Positions 61,107 to 64,000 of a stretch of 64,000 nt of DNA are shown piece by piece. The DNA is from Nonomuraea jabiensis (GTDB lineage Bacteria; Actinomycetota; Actinomycetes; Streptosporangiales; Streptosporangiaceae): positions 9,560,501 through 9,624,500 of the forward strand of contig NZ_JACHMB010000001.1 in assembly GCF_014204795.1 (NCBI RefSeq), read 5' to 3'. The notes under the pieces were generated by a model. It made no database searches, was not told the origin of the DNA, and saw nothing but the letters and a program-made list of their open reading frames with translations. Each line of letters starts with the position of its first letter. Position 1 is the stretch's first letter. A program made the translations under genes and the position numbers.

Positions 61107-61745
61107 TTAGCCTGCGTCAGTGCAGAGTTGGGAGGTCAAGGCGGTGCGGGCCCACTCTTCCCACGTGTCCGGTGACCAGCCGCGGTCGCGGACGAAGATC
61201 AGGTAGAGCTGCGGGCTGAGCAGGCCGAACAGCAGGTCCGCCGCCATCTCGACGGAGAGGCCGGGACGGGTGTCGGGCTTGCGGGCCAGGGCTTCGGCCG
61301 CTGCGTACTGCACGGTGTAACGCGGGTCGGGGCCGTCCGGCCACTGTGCGGCGATCTCAGGGTCGGTGGCCGCGGCAGCCGCGATCAGCGGCATGATCGG
61401 GGCGACCCGGCCCAGGATCTCGCGGGTGCCGTGGACGTGCGCGCGCAGTTGCCCGGCCGCAGTGGGCTCGGCGCACGCGGCGCGAAACCACTCACGATCC
61501 ATGGTGGCGACCGGCTCGGTATCCCCGGCAATGGACGCGTCGACGACGTCCTTGAACAACGTGCGCTTGTTGCGGAAAACGAAGTACACCGTCTGGACGG
61601 CCACGCCCGCCCGGTCCGCGACCTCCTGCAGACTCGTCGCCCCGTAACCCTGCGCGACGAACAGCTCGCGAGCCGCCTCGACGACCTTCTCACGGGTACG
61701 GCGTGAGCGCTCGGCCCTTTTGTCCGGCCGCTTGACTGTGTCCAT
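61107..61745 (-). CDS. TetR-family repressor
   Basis: A 212-aa protein: basic N terminus KRPDKRAERSRRTREKVVEA, the HTH SLQEVADRAGVAVQTVYFVF (residues 38-57), and a helical ligand domain ending PQLYLIFVRDRGWSPDTWEE. Divergent from a methyltransferase gene, with a perfect 17-base palindrome in the gap, so it likely represses that gene and itself. Confidence 0.88.
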   Translation of the reverse strand: MDTVKRPDKRAERSRRTREKVVEAARELFVAQGYGATSLQEVADRAGVAVQTVYFVFRNKRTLFKDVVDASIAGDTEPVATMDREWFRAACAEPTAAGQLRAHVHGTREILGRVAPIMPLIAAAAATDPEIAAQWPDGPDPRYTVQYAAAEALARKPDTRPGLSVEMAADLLFGLLSPQLYLIFVRDRGWSPDTWEEWARTALTSQLCTDAG

Positions 61746-61773
61746 ATTGAGAGTATATCTCTAGAGCACGCCA

Positions 61774-61790
61774 CTAGAGTTCAACTCTAG
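61774..61790. promoter_or_regulatory. TetR operator
   Basis: CTAGAGTT-C-AACTCTAG: perfect 8-bp arms with a single-base centre between the divergent TetR and methyltransferase starts. A second CTAGAG lies 23 bases to the left (61751-61756), possibly half of another site. Confidence 0.7.
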
Positions 61791-61806
61791 ATTCATGGAG
61801 GAGACA

Positions 61807-62475
61807 ATGGACCAGCCCAACGCCACCCAGCAGCCGGAACCGGACCTGGCCTCAACGCAGCGAGACCCGGAGGAGGAGTCCGTCCACCGCGCGCTGGAGC
61901 GCTACTACCGCACCGGCAAGCCACCGTGGGACACCGGCGTCACGCCGCCCGAGCTGGTCGCCCTGGTAGAGGGGCACGGCGCGCTGCCGCCCGGCCGCGC
62001 CCTCGAACTCGGCTGCGGCACGGGGACCAACGCCATCTACCTCGCACGGCACGGCTGGGAGGTGGCGGCCGTCGACCTGATCGACCGCGCCGTCGACCAG
62101 GCCAGAAAGAAGGCTGCGGAGGCGGGAGTGGCGGTACGGCTGCTGCACGGAGACGCCACCCGCCTCGACGAGCTGGACGTGCCGGGCCCCTTCGACCTGT
62201 TCTTCGACCTGAGCTGCTACTGCGGGATCCCACTGCACCGCCGCGACGCCTACGCCGCCGGGCTCACCCACCGCGCCGCTCCCGGAGCACGGTTGCTGAT
62301 GTTCGGGTACGGCCCCGAGCCGTCCGGCAATCCGGCCCCCGAGGTCACATCGTGGGCGGCGGGCGTCACAGCCGACGAGCTCCGCGCCAGGTTCCCCGGC
62401 TGGGAACTACTCGACGTCACACCGGGCACCAACTCGGTGCCGACCTTCTGGTTCACACTACGCCGCGACGCCTAG
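61807..62475 (+). CDS. SAM-dependent methyltransferase (thiopurine/tellurite type)
   Basis: About 222 aa from the ATG at 61807 behind GGAGGAG; the ATG at 61795 overlaps that site and is less likely. Features: YYRTGKPPWDTGVTPPELVA near the N terminus, SAM motif RALELGCGTGTNAIYLARHG, VAAVDLIDRAVDQARKKAAE and FDLFFDLSCYCGIPLHRRDA. The WDxG-plus-ELGCGTG pattern is shared by methyltransferases that detoxify thiols, halides or tellurite. Regulation by TetR suggests induction by the substrate. Confidence 0.85.
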   Translation: MDQPNATQQPEPDLASTQRDPEEESVHRALERYYRTGKPPWDTGVTPPELVALVEGHGALPPGRALELGCGTGTNAIYLARHGWEVAAVDLIDRAVDQARKKAAEAGVAVRLLHGDATRLDELDVPGPFDLFFDLSCYCGIPLHRRDAYAAGLTHRAAPGARLLMFGYGPEPSGNPAPEVTSWAAGVTADELRARFPGWELLDVTPGTNSVPTFWFTLRRDA

Positions 62476-62517
62476 CAATCTCCGGTCGCGGGTTTCTGCA
62501 GCTTTGCGGCAAATTTC

Positions 62518-62548
62518 CGCCGCCTGAGCAAGCCGAGCTTGGGCGGCG
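62518..62548 (+). terminator. terminator after the methyltransferase gene
   Basis: GCCGCC (62519-62524) and GGCGGC (62542-62547) form the outer stem, and CAAGC-CGA-GCTTG the inner one, about 45 bases past the stop. The remaining bases to 62690 show a weaker GGATTC/GAATCC pair and no gene. Confidence 0.5.
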
Positions 62549-62690
62549 CAGTGGTCGACGTGCCGAGTGATGGCCCTGAGCGGCTGAACCCGGATTCACC
62601 TGAACGGCGAATCCGTGCTGCTCAACCGGCTCCAACACCCTCGCCCAACACCGCGGTGCCCTCGGGCGCTACGAGAACGTGGAGATCACC

Positions 62691-63161
62691 ATGACAACCG
62701 ACACCGTGACCCTGCGACCAGTCGGCCGGGTGATGGGCGGTCGCAGCGAGATGGCCGAAGACGACTGGCACGACGTTTGAGCCGTGATCCGGCTGGACGG
62801 TGAGACCTTCACCGCCTCGGCGGTGCTCGGCCTGGAGGGCTTCTCCCACCCGGAGGTCGTCTTCCTCTTCGATCGGATCGACCCAGCCAAGGTACGCACC
62901 GATCCCCGTCACCCACGAGGGAACCCGAGCGCGGCCCCTGTCGGGATCTTCGCCCACCGGGGGCCAAACCGTCCCAACCGTCTTGGTGTCTCCCGCTACC
63001 GACTCCTCGCCGTGGACGGCCTGAACTTGCACGTCGCCGACCTGGACGCGCTGTCAGGCACCCCCATCCTGGGTATCAAGCCGTACCTGATCGAGTGCGC
63101 CCCCCGCCATCCGGTCACCCAACCGGCCTGGGCCACCGAGCTCATGAGCTCCTGCTACTGA
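62691..63161 (+). pseudogene. TrmO-like tRNA methyltransferase with in-frame TGA
   Basis: The ATG at 62691 follows GGAGATCACC and gives TTDTVTLRPVGRVMGGRSEM then AEDDWHDV, then a TGA (62778-62780) and continuation in the same frame as AVIRLDGETFTASAVLGLEG. Conserved TrmO/YaeB elements follow: FSHPEVVFLFDRI, GIFAHRGPNRPNRLGVSRYR and ALSGTPILGIKPYLIECAPR. TrmO methylates t6A37 of some tRNAs; proteins of this size may have another substrate. A GTG right after the stop (62784) could restart translation, but it would lack the first strands. Either a real nonsense mutation or a base error. Confidence 0.75.
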
Positions 63162-63288
63162 GGTTCCGGCCGGCGGGCCCCCGCCGGCCGTCCAGTGATC
63201 AACCTGGTCGCACGTGGACGACACCCACCGGCCGTGTCTGCGACCAGGCCGAGCACCGCTGCATCGTCCGATGAAGAGAGCTACCTGT

Positions 63289-63660
63289 ATGAACGTATTT
63301 CTGTGGATACTGCAGGCCGTCCTGGCCGCCGCTTTCGGCTTGGTCGGGGTGATGAAAACCATCCGGCCCAAGGAGAAGCTGCGCCCCGCGATGCCTTGGG
63401 TGGAGGACTTCACCGCCACCCAGGTTCGCCTGATCGGCGTGGTCGAACTTCTCGGTGCCCTCGGCCTGATCCTGCCCGCCGTCACCGACATCGCCCCAAC
63501 CCTCACTCCGCTGGCCGCCACCGGCCTGGCCATCACTATGCTCGGCGCAGCCGCCACCCACGCCCGCCGCAAGGAGTCGTCGGGCATCGCCGTCAACGTG
63601 GCCTTGCTCGCGCTGGCCGTTGTCATCGCCTGGGGCCGCTTCGGCCTTTACGCCTTCTGA
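63289..63660 (+). CDS. DoxX-family membrane protein
   Basis: A 123-aa protein with four membrane helices: VFLWILQAVLAAAFGLVGVM, IGVVELLGALGLILPAVTDI, TPLAATGLAITMLGAAATHA and SSGIAVNVALLALAVVIAWG. The DoxX pattern (GVMKTIRPKEKLRPAMPWVE loop after helix 1) is clear. The family may be involved in redox or quinone processes, not well defined. It starts after GAAGAGA and stands alone. Confidence 0.85.
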   Translation: MNVFLWILQAVLAAAFGLVGVMKTIRPKEKLRPAMPWVEDFTATQVRLIGVVELLGALGLILPAVTDIAPTLTPLAATGLAITMLGAAATHARRKESSGIAVNVALLALAVVIAWGRFGLYAF

Positions 63661-63758
63661 CCTCTGCCGAGTTCTAGAGAGTCCCAGCACAGGTGAGGGA
63701 TTTCGTGAGGAACGCTCTGACCGACCAACTGAGCGCACCCCCTCAGTTCTCCGGCTTT

Positions 63759-63895
63759 CTAATGCCGGGACTTGGCCATCAGCATCAGCAGGCTCGCCCC
63801 GGCCTCGCCAAGGTGGAGTCGGGGCCGAGTTGCGGAACTCGTGCAGGTCCCAGCCCGCGCCCGGCCCCGGTCCGAGGTCGAGCTGTTTACTCATG
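63759..63895 (-). pseudogene. tyrosine integrase C-terminal fragment
   Basis: The minus strand reads LDLGPGPGAGWDLHEFRNSA then, after a frame change near 63815, HLGEAGASLLMLMAKSRH and a stop. In intact integrases this is WDLHELRHSALTHLGE followed by LLMLMAKSRH, containing the HxxR motif (here HEFRNSA). The catalytic Tyr end is missing. The sequence to 64000 is probably more of the same remnant; no gene can be defined at the window edge. Confidence 0.5.
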
Positions 63896-64000
63896 TCGAG
63901 CTCGAACCTGCCGTACAGGTTCAGATGGGACCAGAACAGAGATGAAGACGGTGCGGATCACCCGGCCAAGTTCCTCGATGGCCCGGTGAGGTGTTTGGGG

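Noticed and set aside
1..64000. CRISPR arrays, rRNA or tRNA genes
   Set aside because: No regularly spaced direct repeats, cloverleaf-like sequences with CCA-type ends or rRNA signature stretches were noticed while reading; a tRNAscan or Infernal run would settle this.

Overview
The window is high-GC DNA with mostly GTG/ATG starts, many one-component regulators, large ATP-binding LuxR regulators, a CU044_5270-type protein behind an ECF sigma factor and an F420-type oxidoreductase. This points to a filamentous actinomycete, perhaps a Streptosporangiales member such as Nonomuraea; the placement is inference from gene content. No rRNA, tRNA or CRISPR array was found. The layout looks like a chromosomal accessory region: short regulator-plus-enzyme modules separated by wrecks of mobile elements.

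0-6.2 kb (minus strand): a three-gene operon of unrecognised proteins, two of them frameshifted (0.2-3.3 kb); a secreted protein; a secreted ricin-type lectin; a two-gene membrane operon whose second gene is frameshifted. 6.3-8.9 kb: a two-component system. 9.0-10.7 kb: a decayed group II intron and an integrase tail. 10.9-15.7 kb: a LuxR/ATPase regulator beside an epoxide hydrolase/SnoaL operon. 16.2-17.6 kb: a second LuxR/ATPase gene cut off by a truncated tyrosine recombinase that has a lox-like inverted repeat upstream. 17.7-20.9 kb: PadR/membrane protein and ECF sigma/CU044_5270 pairs. 21.1-23.7 kb: a degenerate Tn3-family transposon with one recognisable 38-bp end. 23.8-34.4 kb: TetR/dihydrofolate-reductase-like, MFS/MerR-PP2C fusion, SnoaL/XRE, NmrA, MFS/ArsR and TetR/cupin modules. 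34.4-41 kb: Tn3 remnants, a secreted nuclease, a kinase-fold protein, an LLM oxidoreductase, integrase fragments and an IS630 element.

41.5-54.3 kb holds the most unusual content: six overlapping or nearly abutting same-strand genes encoding a 1106-aa unknown, a 54-aa protein, a LamG-domain protein, a ComEC-like metallo-beta-lactamase-fold protein, a 1441-aa beta-rich giant that I think belongs to the DUF6603 group, and a 595-aa unknown. They are translationally coupled, so they probably make one assembly or pathway. None has an obvious signal peptide and the role is unknown.

54.7-64 kb: MarR/SDR, virginiamycin-B-lyase-like/MerR, methyltransferase/LysR and TetR/methyltransferase modules, each with a clear palindrome or divergent regulatory gap where noted, then a TrmO-like gene with an internal stop, a DoxX protein and an integrase tail at the edge. 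Several frameshifts fall at short G or C runs, so some broken genes may be sequencing errors rather than biology.
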